This document shows, one piece after another, positions 15,055 to 24,040 of a stretch of DNA of 64,000 nucleotides (positions are counted from its first letter, which is position 1; each line of letters begins with the position of its first letter). The notes under the pieces are model-generated. The model saw only the letters and a list, made by a program, of their open reading frames with translations, did not search any database and was not told the DNA's origin. The translations under genes and the position numbers were made by a program. The DNA comes from Prinia subflava (taxonomy: Eukaryota > Chordata > Aves > Passeriformes > Cisticolidae): contig NC_086251.1 in NCBI RefSeq assembly GCF_021018805.1, positions 19,201,098 through 19,265,097 on the forward strand, read 5' to 3'.

Positions 15055-15060
15055 TTTATT
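15055..15060 (-). terminator. 3' LTR polyadenylation signal AATAAA
   Basis: TTTATT on the + strand is AATAAA in viral sense, 45 bp before the viral 3' end of the LTR. This is where the R/U5 boundary would be expected, implying a short U5. It would end viral genomic and env transcripts. It faces away from LRP5 transcription. Confidence 0.8.
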
Positions 15061-15686
15061 GGATCAGCTCTTTTGAGGGGTGGGGGCTCGAGGGGCTGCG
15101 CACACCGCCGCTGCTCCCACGGAGAGCACCGCCGAAGAGGAGGAGATGGTCGGTCCTGCTGCTGATGCTGCAGAGCCGGGGCTTCCGTCCTCACGGGAGT
15201 TCTCCGGAACGCCTGACGTGGCTCGTCGTGTCTAGGGGTGTCACCTCCCTAGAGTGCTGTTGCGGTGAGGGCGAGGAAGTTCGAGGCTCCGAGGCTCCGG
15301 CTGCTAGCTGGACAGTTGCTTAGTCCAACAGTGTCTCTTGCAGGCTCCAGTTTGGCCTTGGTCAGTGGCTCTAAAGGGCTATCTGCCCTAACTGGACTTC
15401 CGGGTTTGGAAGTGCATCCTGGGAGCCTTGGAGTCTTTTACATCGGAGGCGGAGTTTCCAGCAACCAGACAGAGGCGGAGCCCGGTGGAGCAGCAGGGGC
15501 GGTGTCGAGGGCGGTGCTCGCGTGACTGGCACGTGGGGAGCAGCGGAGGCAGTACACAGCAGGGGTGAAAGGGGCGGAGGAACTGGGAATACAGGGAACA
15601 GGGGTTACAAAATAGAACTTATAACTCTGAGCAAGATAACTACAATTGGGTAAGTATAACTGTTAACAAATTGTGACATTTCTTTT

Positions 15687-15744
15687 AACATTAACTTCAA
15701 ACTCATTTATCTCAATAACATTAACTCTGAACTCATTTCTCTCA
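15687..15744 (-). repeat. 28-bp direct repeat at the U3 terminus (3' LTR)
   Basis: Two 28-bp units, 15687-15714 and 15717-15744, are separated by AT and differ at only a few positions. The outer unit forms the very edge of the LTR (viral sense TGAGAGAAATGAG) and the inner one repeats it almost exactly (TGAGATAAATGAG). The same pair occurs in the other LTR. The viral terminus used by integrase therefore has a near copy 30 bp inside U3. Confidence 0.85.
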
Positions 15745-15759
15745 ATCCCCCCTCCTTTT
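15745..15759 (-). promoter_or_regulatory. polypurine tract
   Basis: In viral sense AAAAGGAGGGGGGAT directly abuts the TG of the 3' LTR. This is the position and composition of the RNase H-resistant primer for plus-strand DNA synthesis. It begins only 24 bp after the env stop codon, so there is essentially no extra sequence between env and the LTR. Confidence 0.9.
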
Positions 15760-15783
15760 ATTTGATCGGGCTCTACGCCCGCA

Positions 15784-17565
15784 TCAATTTACTGTTTTTA
15801 AATTTCTAGGGGCACTAATTCCCAATGTTTGATATTGATCATACACCTTTTTGGCAGTACTCAATTTTTCTGTTTCTGTTTTTACTTTCATTAATTTGGC
15901 TGACCCTTGGTTAAATGTCCCTGAGGTTTGAATACTTGTTTGTACACTGGAAGTTACTATTCGGATTAAGCATGGGATTAAACATGGGAGAAGCAAAAGA
16001 CTAGTTATGGCACACAATATCATAAACCCTAGTTTTTTCCACCACTCTCCTTTCCAACTCCAAAAGTTCTCCCACCAGTCCATGCTAGCTAAGGGCTGCC
16101 ATTCTTGGTTGCCTACATAAGCTATTTTTCTGATTTCTTTTGAAATGTTTCTAATAACTTCACTTCTGTCGTCTATTTCTAGGCAACATTCTGATGTATT
16201 AAATTTCCCGCAAATTCCCCCTTCATCAGCCAGTAGGTAGTCAACAGCTAACCTTATTTGGTAGATCGTGGATCTGGTTTGGGATAATTGGTGACTCACG
16301 TGATCTAGGGCCATTGCTGTTCTATTCGAGATAACTTCTAATACTGCTTGTAGTCTTATTATTCTATTCAACATGTATATGGGCGTCCTGTAACCCCATG
16401 ACCCATCTTGCGCCCAGGTAGCTGGCCCATATGTTTCTATTATTCTCTCTGGGGTCCAAATTTGATCTTTCCATTTCTGAGAACTTCCCAAATCGATGAT
16501 GGTTCTTCTCTTTCTACTGACAGGTTTTAGATGGTCATATAGGGGAACTCCTAATTCGTTTTCAAAATTTTTAGGCAACATGAAAAATGCAGGTTTAATT
16601 ATCCCAATTGTGCAGCTCCCAGCCCAATCCCCTGGTAGACGGGTATATGCCTTATTCCCACATATCCAAAATAAATAATTTGGGGCTTCCCAAAGAGAGG
16701 TATGTGTATAGAAGGGGCCTTCCCAATATTTTGCTATCTCCCGTATTCCCCAGAAAGGATTCTTCACGTGACTTGCACAATTGTATAGGTTATATCCCTC
16801 ATGATATATACATCCTTGCTTTTCCTTTTTTGCTGTCCAATAAGTCGAGGGCTCACTAGGTATCCACATTTGTTGTTGTTCTCTTATTACTAGATACCTT
16901 TTACAAATCATATCCCCAACATATGTTTTAAACCTTTCACCCACTCTTTTAATACACTCTTCTCCTATTATTTTCGACTTTAGCTCCCAATTTTCATCTC
17001 CCCTTTGGGTTTTCTTTAATTTCAGCTCTGGGTTTGTCTGTTTCCACCTGAGAATGTCTATAGCACTTAGGCTTGTCCCCTCCCATGGCCACATATCTGT
17101 CATCTGGGTGCTCCCACATATCCAACAATTGGTAACATTCAATTCACGACTTATTTGTTCCACAAGATTTATGAACAAATTTTTGTTATATATTTCACTC
17201 CTAGATTCTTGTCTTAAGGCTTTTTCTTTTATTAGGTCTACAGACTCTTCAGAACTTTCTAATGTTTCCAGGCAAAGCCAGTCTTCCATAGGACATTCTC
17301 CCGTCATCCGCTGTTTATAATTTCCAGAATTTTTTACTGCCCAGTATTGGTTCCCCTCTTCCTGACATGTGGTCAGGTGGACTAGGTCTAAACATTGAGG
17401 CTTTACATGGGTATGCACCCTAATTAAGGATTGTAATTTTTCCCCATCGTAAATTGGTTGGTAACACTTGGGGCAGGCTCCTTCAATGGAGACAAGTGTT
17501 AATAAAACCATTATTAACTCTTTCAGAAATTTTGTATAATTCACCCATCTCTTAGGCAGCCCCAT
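15784..17565 (-). CDS. env: retroviral envelope glycoprotein (Env), intact
   Basis: An intact Env of 593 residues. I start it at the ATG at 17565, which is followed by a signal-like hydrophobic stretch (LIMVLLTLVS, about residues 17-26); the frame stays open six codons further upstream but only to a GTG. The surface subunit is rich in Cys and Trp and has a CWIC motif at about 147-150, the disulfide-isomerase-like motif that pairs with the transmembrane subunit. A furin-type RKRR at about 351-354 separates the subunits. The transmembrane subunit has a heptad-like helix, a Cys pair spaced C-X7-CC (452, 460-461), a Trp-rich membrane-proximal segment and a membrane anchor at about 512-537 with a cytoplasmic tail of about 55 residues. 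No strongly hydrophobic fusion peptide follows the furin site directly. The layout resembles the ERV3-like group of class-I Envs more than murine gammaretroviruses; that comparison is from memory. No frameshift or internal stop is present. Confidence 0.96.
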   Translation of the reverse strand: MGLPKRWVNYTKFLKELIMVLLTLVSIEGACPKCYQPIYDGEKLQSLIRVHTHVKPQCLDLVHLTTCQEEGNQYWAVKNSGNYKQRMTGECPMEDWLCLETLESSEESVDLIKEKALRQESRSEIYNKNLFINLVEQISRELNVTNCWICGSTQMTDMWPWEGTSLSAIDILRWKQTNPELKLKKTQRGDENWELKSKIIGEECIKRVGERFKTYVGDMICKRYLVIREQQQMWIPSEPSTYWTAKKEKQGCIYHEGYNLYNCASHVKNPFWGIREIAKYWEGPFYTHTSLWEAPNYLFWICGNKAYTRLPGDWAGSCTIGIIKPAFFMLPKNFENELGVPLYDHLKPVSRKRRTIIDLGSSQKWKDQIWTPERIIETYGPATWAQDGSWGYRTPIYMLNRIIRLQAVLEVISNRTAMALDHVSHQLSQTRSTIYQIRLAVDYLLADEGGICGKFNTSECCLEIDDRSEVIRNISKEIRKIAYVGNQEWQPLASMDWWENFWSWKGEWWKKLGFMILCAITSLLLLPCLIPCLIRIVTSSVQTSIQTSGTFNQGSAKLMKVKTETEKLSTAKKVYDQYQTLGISAPRNLKTVN

Positions 17566-17693
17566 GTTTTCTTCTTGTTTCACTTAGCTTTATCTCTTGG
17601 GTGTAGATCCTTACTACTCAAGGTCCTGTTTGAGATGTCCTGATCTCCACTCCCTTTCTTGACTAAATTTAATTAGTCCCTCCGGGGTGTGTC

Positions 17694-17695
17694 CT
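17694..17695 (-). other. candidate env splice acceptor
   Basis: In viral sense, CTTCCACAG|GACAC ends at this AG, after a moderately pyrimidine-rich stretch and shortly before the env start. It lies in the roughly 210-bp gap between pol and env, where a subgenomic env transcript should be joined. Predicted by eye only. Confidence 0.45.
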
Positions 17696-17794
17696 GTGGA
17701 AGATTTAATCAATAAACTTACTTAACTCACTCAAAAACATTCAACTTTTCTTAAAAAGATTAACAACTGATTTTGCTTTGTTACTATCACCATA

Positions 17795-20700
17795 TTACTT
17801 CTGGTTAGGTTTTGACTGCTTCCTCAGAACTACTTTAAGGGGTCCAGGCTTTTTGACAATTGTCCATTCAGGAATTTCTGACGCTAGTGAAGCGGGAGTT
17901 GGCTGATTTCCAGGAGGTGGCACGGGTCCTTTTACTCTCACTATATGTGTCCATCCTTTTTCTCTTGTTCTGACAGCTGTGTGGGTGGTGAGTAATACCT
18001 GGAATGGCCCCTCGAATTTGGGTGTCAATGGAGTGTTACTCCAGGACTTGACCAAGACCCAATCCCCAGGTTTTATGTGGTGTACATCTGCGTCCAGAGG
18101 AGAGGTTTGAGGAAGATACCCCTTTTTCCTCAATTCTGCCAATGTTATCCCAATTGTTTCTATATATTTTTGGACTTCGGCTTCCCCTTCAAGATAATCC
18201 CCTGTGCTCCAAGGGGTTAGCAAGAAGGGGAGCCCAAACATCATTTCATAAGGGGAAGCCCCTATGTCAGACCGGGGTCTTGTTCGAATTCTTAATAGGG
18301 CTAGGGGCAGACACTTAAGCCAATTCATCCCGGTCTCAGCTATTAATTTTGTTAAAACGTTTTTTAGGGTTTTATTCATCCTCTCGACTCTCCCTGAACT
18401 CTGGGGATGCCAAGGGGTATGTAACCTCCATTTAATTCCTAAAGCTTTAATAATTCCGTGCAGAATTTGCGATGTAAAGTGAGGGCCTCTATCAGAATCT
18501 ATATTATTTACCAAACCATACCTCGGGATAATTTGTTCTAGTAATATTCTTATTACCACCTGTGCTGTTTCTCGAGTGGTGGGAAATGCCTCTACCCAAT
18601 GGGTGAGATGGTCTACCATTACCAATATATGACGATGTCCTTGTACTGGAGGCATTTCTGTAAAATCTACCTGCATACTCTGGAAAGGCCTTAGTGCGAG
18701 TTCCCGTCCCCCAGGTATGGTTTTTCTCATTGCCTTCTGATTGACTTTCTGACATATTATGCACCCTTCAGTGACAGTTTTCGCCAACCCATACATTCCC
18801 ACACATACATATTCCCTTTGGAAATGGTCACATAATCCCTGTGTTCCCCAATGGGTCAAGTCATGGATCTCGGCTAACACTCGCCGGGCCATAGCTTTGT
18901 TCAAGAACTTTTTACCATCTGATGTTAACCATTCTCCATGCTTCCCCTGTACCAACTTCAAATCTCTGATTGCTTTTTGTTCCACCTCTGTATAGATTGG
19001 CTTTTCCCCCTGTTCTGGTGGGGTATTTAGTTCAAAGATTTTTACCACCTTTTCTGACTTCTGGGCCGCCGCCTTTGCGGCTTGATCAGCAACTCGGTTC
19101 CCCCTTATTTCAAATGTGTCCCCGCTTTGATGTCCTCTTATATGCACCACTGCCACCTCTTTTGGCTTCATTAAGGACTCCAGAACAGACCTAACTAGCT
19201 CCTTGTGGGCTAGCCCTTTTCCCTTTGAATTTAAATAACCTCTTTCCTCCCAGATTTTTCCAAAAACATGCACCACCCCAAAAGCATAGCGAGAGTCTGT
19301 GTATATAGTTCCCGTGTCTTGCTCTAGCAAGTCCAGTCCTCTTTTGAGAGCATATATCTCACAACATTGGGCCGACCAGTTGGCAGGCAGCTTCCCCTCT
19401 TCCAGTATCTTAAAACCTTCTTCCTTCAGTCCTTCAGTCACTGCATATCCCGATGCCCTCTTTCCCTCTATTACTCTGGAGGAACCATCGGTAAACAAGA
19501 TCCTTCCATATGGCAATGGGGTGTCCTCTAGGTCTTCCCTTACCCTCGTTTGTAGATCAATAACCTCTAGGCAGTCATGTTCTATCTCTGGTAATGGTTC
19601 GCCAGAAAGGAATTGGGCAGGATTCAGACTCTTGGATGTAGTTAACTCCAGATCTTTTGTGTTTATAAAAATAATTTCATACTTTAAAATCCGAGGATCA
19701 GTAAGCCATTGTTGAGCCTTCTGGGAGAGTATAGTCTTTAAATCATGTGGAGTATGAACCACTATTTTCCCTTGGAGGGTTAACTTCTGGGCTTCCTCTA
19801 TGAGTACTGCTGCCGCTGCTATCGCCTGCAGGCAAGATGGCCATCCCCTTGCAACTGGATCCAAGAGTTTTGATAAGTAGGCGACTGGCTTCTTATACCC
19901 TCCCCATTCCTGAGTTAATACCCCATAAGCGATTCCCTCCTCTGCGTTTACAAACAGGTCAAATTTTTTCTTCAAATCGGGTAAACTAAGGACTGGGGCA
20001 GAGGACAGCTTGGTTTTTAGAGCTTCGAGTTGGGCCTCATCTTCTGGTGTCCATTTAACAGGTTCTGATTGTGCCAATTTTTCATATAGGAATTTCACAG
20101 CTTGGGAATACTGGTCTATCCATAATTTGCAGTATCCAAATAATCCTAACAACTTCCTCACATCACGCTTAGTTTTTGGGGCCGGGATTGACACTATCCC
20201 TGAGATCCGCTCGGGGCTTAATTTCTTATACCCTCCTCCTATAATATGTCCAAGGTAGGTAACTTGTGACTCTAAAAATTGTAACTTAGATTTTGATGCC
20301 TTCAAGCCTCCCTTCCCCAGGAAATTTAATAAGTCAATGCTGGTTTGTCTTACATCATCTTTTTCCTCCCCAGATACTAAAATGTCATCCACATACTGTA
20401 AGATCTGTATTCCATTTTTAGAGGTAAACTGCTTTAGTAGTTCCTCGAGGGCTTGTCCAAATAAATTGGGTGACTCTGTGAACCCCTGGGGAAGTCGTGT
20501 CCACCTCAGCTGTTGCTTTCTCTTAGTTTCGGGACACTCCCACTCAAAAGCGAACCAATTTCGACTTTCCTCCGCAAGAGGGCAGGCCCAAAAAGCATCC
20601 TTTAAATCTATTACTGTAAACCAATTGTGTTCTCGGGGAATTTGACTCAATAAAGTATAGGGGTTGGACACCACTGGGTATCTTGTAATAGTCCTCTTAT

Positions 20701-21367
20701 TTACTTCCCTTAGGTCTTGTACTAGTCTAAATTTTCCCCCAGCCTTTTTGACTGCTAGTATGGGGGTATTATGTGGTGACATACAAGGCTCCAATATTCC
20801 TTCGGCCAACAGATGGCTTACTACTGAGGCTAGTCCCTTTTTGGCTTCTGTAGAAAGAGGATATTGTTTCACCCTAACTGGAGATATCCCTTCTTTCATC
20901 TCCACTCTTATGGGGGAAATGTCTAGATACCCATATTTTCCATCCTCTGCCCATACCTTCTGATTAATTTCACCCAAATCTTCAGCCGTTAATTTCATCA
21001 TGCGAACTACCATCTTTCCCCCTTGTGGAATTACCCCTATCCCTAGCCGAATTTGTAAGTCTCTTCCTAGCAAATTTCCTTCTATCTTGGGTAAATACAC
21101 AAATTCACTAAACAAATATTTTGAATTTCCTCTAACCTCAACATCCTCTAACACAGGGGCCATAAATGGCTCTCCTTCTGCTCCTAAAACACTACACATC
21201 TTTTTCCCTACTGCAATTCCCTTTGGAAGATTATTCAAGCTAGATTTATCCGCCCCGGTATCTACTACAAACTCATATTCTTCCCGATAAGGACCCACTT
21301 CCAGTTTTACTATGGGCTCTTCTAGATGTTTAATGGGGTCCACCAGAGGAAAGAGCCCAAGACACCC
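17795..21367 (-). CDS. pol: Pol polyprotein (protease, RT, RNase H, integrase), intact, read through from gag
   Basis: Open from the codon after the gag UAG to a stop at 17795, in the same frame as gag, so it is expected as a Gag-Pol readthrough product and not from its own start. Using residue numbers from the GTG at 21343, the aspartic protease has DTGA at 28-31. Reverse transcriptase has Asp245 in VIDLKDAF and YVDD at 316-319. RNase H has Asp618, Glu661, Asp682 and Asp752. Integrase has a His-His-Cys-Cys zinc site (His826, His830, Cys860, Cys863) and a D,D-35-E triad at Asp892, Asp950 and Glu986. A GPF motif follows in the C-terminal domain. About 1,190 codons are open with no frameshift. 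Every catalytic residue I looked for is present, so an active enzyme set is plausible, though activity is not shown by sequence. Pol does not overlap env, unlike in murine leukaemia-type viruses. Confidence 0.97.
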   Translation of the reverse strand, partial: GCLGLFPLVDPIKHLEEPIVKLEVGPYREEYEFVVDTGADKSSLNNLPKGIAVGKKMCSVLGAEGEPFMAPVLEDVEVRGNSKYLFSEFVYLPKIEGNLLGRDLQIRLGIGVIPQGGKMVVRMMKLTAEDLGEINQKVWAEDGKYGYLDISPIRVEMKEGISPVRVKQYPLSTEAKKGLASVVSHLLAEGILEPCMSPHNTPILAVKKAGGKFRLVQDLREVNKRTITRYPVVSNPYTLLSQIPREHNWFTVIDLKDAFWACPLAEESRNWFAFEWECPETKRKQQLRWTRLPQGFTESPNLFGQALEELLKQFTSKNGIQILQYVDDILVSGEEKDDVRQTSIDLLNFLGKGGLKASKSKLQFLESQVTYLGHIIGGGYKKLSPERISGIVSIPAPKTKRDVRKLLGLFGYCKLWIDQYSQAVKFLYEKLAQSEPVKWTPEDEAQLEALKTKLSSAPVLSLPDLKKKFDLFVNAEEGIAYGVLTQEWGGYKKPVAYLSKLLDPVARGWPSCLQAIAAAAVLIEEAQKLTLQGKIVVHTPHDLKTILSQKAQQWLTDPRILKYEIIFINTKDLELTTSKSLNPAQFLSGEPLPEIEHDCLEVIDLQTRVREDLEDTPLPYGRILFTDGSSRVIEGKRASGYAVTEGLKEEGFKILEEGKLPANWSAQCCEIYALKRGLDLLEQDTGTIYTDSRYAFGVVHVFGKIWEERGYLNSKGKGLAHKELVRSVLESLMKPKEVAVVHIRGHQSGDTFEIRGNRVADQAAKAAAQKSEKVVKIFELNTPPEQGEKPIYTEVEQKAIRDLKLVQGKHGEWLTSDGKKFLNKAMARRVLAEIHDLTHWGTQGLCDHFQREYVCVGMYGLAKTVTEGCIICQKVNQKAMRKTIPGGRELALRPFQSMQVDFTEMPPVQGHRHILVMVDHLTHWVEAFPTTRETAQVVIRILLEQIIPRYGLVNNIDSDRGPHFTSQILHGIIKALGIKWRLHTPWHPQSSGRVERMNKTLKNVLTKLIAETGMNWLKCLPLALLRIRTRPRSDIGASPYEMMFGLPFLLTPWSTGDYLEGEAEVQKYIETIGITLAELRKKGYLPQTSPLDADVHHIKPGDWVLVKSWSNTPLTPKFEGPFQVLLTTHTAVRTREKGWTHIVRVKGPVPPPGNQPTPASLASEIPEWTIVKKPGPLKVVLRKQSKPNQK

Positions 21368-21370
21368 CTA
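21314..21370 (-). promoter_or_regulatory. gag-pol UAG readthrough site with downstream stem/pseudoknot
   Basis: The gag stop (21368-21370, UAG followed by G) is in frame with pol. Nine nt downstream, GGGCTCTT (21351-21358 on the complementary strand) can pair perfectly over 8 bp with AAGAGCCC (21314-21321), leaving a 29-nt loop. GGGGU overlapping the stop (21364-21368) is complementary to ACCCC in that loop (21335-21339), which gives an interleaved H-type pseudoknot topology. A structured element about 8 nt after UAG is the known readthrough stimulator of murine gammaretroviruses. The pairing is seen in the sequence; its function is inferred. Confidence 0.65.
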
Positions 21371-23164
21371 GTCGTCATCCTCTTCTCCTTTCAATATTTT
21401 TTCCAGGGCTTCTTGCTCCCTCATGATAGCTCTGTCAAAAGACTCCTTATTACAATCCTTCTTCAAATGTCCCACCTCTCCACAATAATAACATTTCCTC
21501 CCCTCACCTGGTTTCTGAGGGGTTTCCCAGGGGGGTAGGTCCTTCTTATTTCCCTTCCTCGGGGGAACTCTAGAGCCTTGCCTCCCTTGTAAGCCTTGGT
21601 CTCCCTTAACACTTTCTCTCGCTATGGCTACCATAATTCTCGCTTTTCCTTTTGCCTTCTCCTCATCTCTCCTTAAATATACCTTAAGAGCTTCCCTCAA
21701 TAATTCATTGGTCCCCCTGTCTTGCCAATCCTCCAGTTTTTCTAATTTTCTCCTTATATCGGGCCAGGATTTAGTTACAAATTGAATCTTTAAAAGAGCC
21801 TGGCCTTCAGGGCTATCCGGATCCAGATTGGAATATTGTTGAATATTTTGTCTCAGCCTGTTCAACCAGGCCGCTGGCGTCTCGTTCTTCTCCTGAGTCC
21901 CATCAAAAGCCATTTTAGTGTTGTTGTTACGGGGAACAGCCTCCTTAATTCCTTTTATTATTAAGCTTCTATAATCTTCCATATTTCGCCTGTCTATATC
22001 TCTGTTCGGGTCCCAACCAGGATTGGTTATAGGTAGCTTATAATCTCCTGGAGGGCCCATCCGATTTTCCCTTTCCCAAGCTTTAATCCCTGCAGTCCTA
22101 ATTAATCTAACTTCTTCAGGATTGAATAATATACCCAGGATGGAATTCATTTCCTCCCATGTGTAAATGTTTGGACCTAAAAATTGATCTACCTGATTGG
22201 CTACCCCCACAGGATCTTCTACTAAATTCCTGAGCTCCTTTTTGAATCCCCTAACTTCAGATGCCATGAGGGGTGCATTTACGAACCCCACTCCTCCCGT
22301 CATCCCTCCCATGGGGACTTCCCTTAGGGGAAAGAGCTTTGTCCTAGCACGTGTGTTGCAGTAAGGTCCTTCCGAAGTTCCTGGTCTTAGAGGGGGAGAA
22401 GATACTATCTCATTATGTTCATTTTGGGGAGAAGAACCCGGTTCCCAGTGCAGAGGGGGTGCTGGAATTACAGAGGGTGCTGGGGTCGGTTGGGATTCTA
22501 AGGGGGCTTGAGGTGGAGTGGGGAAATGGAAAGGGTTGGTTTTTGAGGGCTCCGGGTAAATCGGAGGGGACATTGAGGAAGCTGCTGTTGGGGAAGCACC
22601 TGCTAGGGTCTGTGGGGGTGGTGAAGGTGCAACTGCTGGGGGAATGTCTACTGGGGAGGTGATTGGGGGAGGGGTAGAGGTCTCTGGCTGGGCTCGAGGG
22701 CTAGAGGTTGGAGGAGGGTTCGGATAGCTCGGGGGTGGCAGATAATTAAGGGGGTCCCACCCCGGTTTGGCTATTTTCACTTCTTTTTCCTCTTTTTCTT
22801 CTTCCTCTGTTCTCTTAAGTTTACATATCTTTACTGTCCCTTCCTCCAATGCTATTTTCTTCCAACAGTCAGCATACAAAACCTGCTCTGGATCTATATC
22901 TCTGTGTGTCTTCAAATACCGACTCAGCTGTTCGCACATCCACGGATCCCTCGTGCCACACCATGACCACTCTCCAGCTAGGCTCAAGGTTGGCCAAACC
23001 TCCATACAATAATGGATCATCTTTACTCTATCTAGGCCTCTAGTCACTTCTTGGGTCTCCCACTGCTCCAGCACTTGTGCTAGGGGACTTCCTGGTGGTA
23101 TACTTTTTATTTCTTCCTTTCCTCTCTTCTCTGAGTTTTGATTCTTACTCAAGCACGCTCCCAT
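21368..23164 (-). CDS. gag: Gag polyprotein, intact
   Basis: An intact Gag of 598 residues starting at a true ATG, with Gly2 followed by a basic segment, consistent with N-myristoylated matrix binding to the plasma membrane. A long Pro/Ser/Thr-rich linker (about 140-260) holds two PPxY late-domain motifs, PPSY at 144-147 and PPIY at 200-203, which would recruit NEDD4-family ubiquitin ligases for budding. Capsid probably begins at Pro279 (PLREVP), and a major-homology-like segment lies at about 421-440. Nucleocapsid has one CCHC zinc knuckle (CYYCGEVGHLKKDC, 558-571) after a basic stretch, then an acidic tail ending GEEDDD. One knuckle is typical of gammaretroviruses; alpha- and betaretroviruses have two. 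The frame ends in UAG, through which pol is read. No disruption is seen. Confidence 0.97.
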   Translation of the reverse strand: MGACLSKNQNSEKRGKEEIKSIPPGSPLAQVLEQWETQEVTRGLDRVKMIHYCMEVWPTLSLAGEWSWCGTRDPWMCEQLSRYLKTHRDIDPEQVLYADCWKKIALEEGTVKICKLKRTEEEEKEEKEVKIAKPGWDPLNYLPPPSYPNPPPTSSPRAQPETSTPPPITSPVDIPPAVAPSPPPQTLAGASPTAASSMSPPIYPEPSKTNPFHFPTPPQAPLESQPTPAPSVIPAPPLHWEPGSSPQNEHNEIVSSPPLRPGTSEGPYCNTRARTKLFPLREVPMGGMTGGVGFVNAPLMASEVRGFKKELRNLVEDPVGVANQVDQFLGPNIYTWEEMNSILGILFNPEEVRLIRTAGIKAWERENRMGPPGDYKLPITNPGWDPNRDIDRRNMEDYRSLIIKGIKEAVPRNNNTKMAFDGTQEKNETPAAWLNRLRQNIQQYSNLDPDSPEGQALLKIQFVTKSWPDIRRKLEKLEDWQDRGTNELLREALKVYLRRDEEKAKGKARIMVAIARESVKGDQGLQGRQGSRVPPRKGNKKDLPPWETPQKPGEGRKCYYCGEVGHLKKDCNKESFDRAIMREQEALEKILKGEEDDD

Positions 23165-23196
23165 TCTTCCTTTGGGTCTAAAATTAAGAGAGATAC

Positions 23197-23593
23197 GGTG
23201 CCCTTACTCGAACGTAAACTTTAAGTTAGGGCAACTTAATTTATTAACGCTCGACCCTTGTCAAACTCAAGAGGTTTTCTAAGGTGCCCCTACTCGAACG
23301 GAAAACTACAGACGGGCAACTCAAATCTTAAATTATCATTCACACCTTAACACTTAGGAGTAGCTTGGCAATCCCCTTGGATTCTGGCCCACTACTCCTA
23401 CGCTCAAGGGTAGGCAACCCCTTCAGAGTTCTGGCCAAACCCCCTCGCGTTAGTGTTCCCTTTCACGCCTCGGTCCCCTGAAGGCAAGGCAATCCCTCCG
23501 GATTCTGGCCACTACCTCAGCTGGCACCGATTCCGCACCTAGGCAATAGTCTGTTGACCCCCGAGAGCAGGGCAACCCCTCTGGGTTCCGGCC
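23197..23593 (-). repeat. diverged direct repeats in the leader
   Basis: A GGTGCCC-TACTCGAACG motif occurs at 23197-23214 and 23283-23300, each followed by a GGGCAACT. A second motif, GGCAA(T/C)CCC...TTC(T/C)GGCC on the + strand, occurs at 23367-23389, 23413-23436, 23488-23510 and 23571-23593. Most spacings are about 75-86 bp (one is 46), suggesting an old, diverged tandem unit of roughly 80 bp. Repeated stem-loops for packaging or translation are one possible role; that is inference. Confidence 0.7.
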
Positions 23594-24007
23594 ACTGCTC
23601 GAGTCTCACTACTCCTAGTGCCTTTCCTTTCTCTCCTATACTACTGTCACCCCTGGTCAGCTTCCACGGCTTTCCAGGCGCTCGGAACAACCTAGCCTCC
23701 CAGCTGATGACCAGCGGTATAGTGTGCAACTCTCTCGTTCTGTTCCCTATAGTTTGGACTTCTTGCACTTGAAATCCCTACCTCTCGTGCACTGTGCCCA
23801 GTAGCTACCAGATCTGCAATAACTACCAGTCACACAGCTCCAGCCACTCCGGTGCTCCAGACGCTGCCCGACTCACTACACAGTTACCCCACTGCCGGCT
23901 TCACCCAGGTCCCCTGCGCCCCTCTAGGTAACCTCTCAAGCCGCCCGACTCACGCACAGCCTCTCGGTTGCCAGTCCCACTCCAGGGACCGTCCGGACTC
24001 ACACCTC

Positions 24008-24040
24008 TCACTCTCTCCTCTCACTCTCTCTCTCTCTCTC
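24008..24040. repeat. CT-rich microsatellite in the leader
   Basis: An uninterrupted (CT)n core at about 24024-24040 is preceded by imperfect CT/CACT units. In viral sense it is a GA-rich tract in the leader. Confidence 0.85.

Larger units (their letters stand above)
15010..15744 (-). repeat. 3' LTR of the provirus (735 bp)
   Basis: On the + strand it starts TGTAAGAAATATGG and ends TTTCTCTCA, so in viral sense it has the standard TG...CA ends. It matches the right-hand LTR throughout apart from one base (15049-15050 region, AAAA here against AAGA there) and an 11-bp unit present once here and twice there. It holds GC boxes (GGGGCGG at 15496 and AGGGCGG at 15508), an E-box CACGTG at 15530-15535 and AATAAA (viral sense) at 15055-15060. 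A possible TATA (viral sense TTATAAG, near 15614-15622) lies close to the U3 start; I cannot say whether it is used. Confidence 0.96.

Noticed and set aside
15265..15525. 86-codon open frame on the + strand, repeated identically at 24949-25209
   Set aside because: It lies within both LTRs, antisense to the virus, begins at GTG and is open because the LTR is GC-rich. The identity of the two copies follows from LTR identity.
15076..15535. GC/CpG-rich block that could be mistaken for a CpG island and LRP5 exon 1
   Set aside because: It is the LTR, with an identical partner at 24683-25428, and it has no signal-peptide exon or matching splice donor on the + strand.
17566..17583. Six extra in-frame codons before the env ATG
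   Set aside because: They begin at GTG; the ATG at 17565 is directly followed by a convincing signal peptide.
21341..21343. GTG as an independent start for pol
   Set aside because: The frame continues upstream without interruption to the gag UAG, so Pol is expected by stop-codon readthrough.
16496..23043. Many + strand open frames of 60-140 codons
   Set aside because: Antisense shadows of gag, pol and env.
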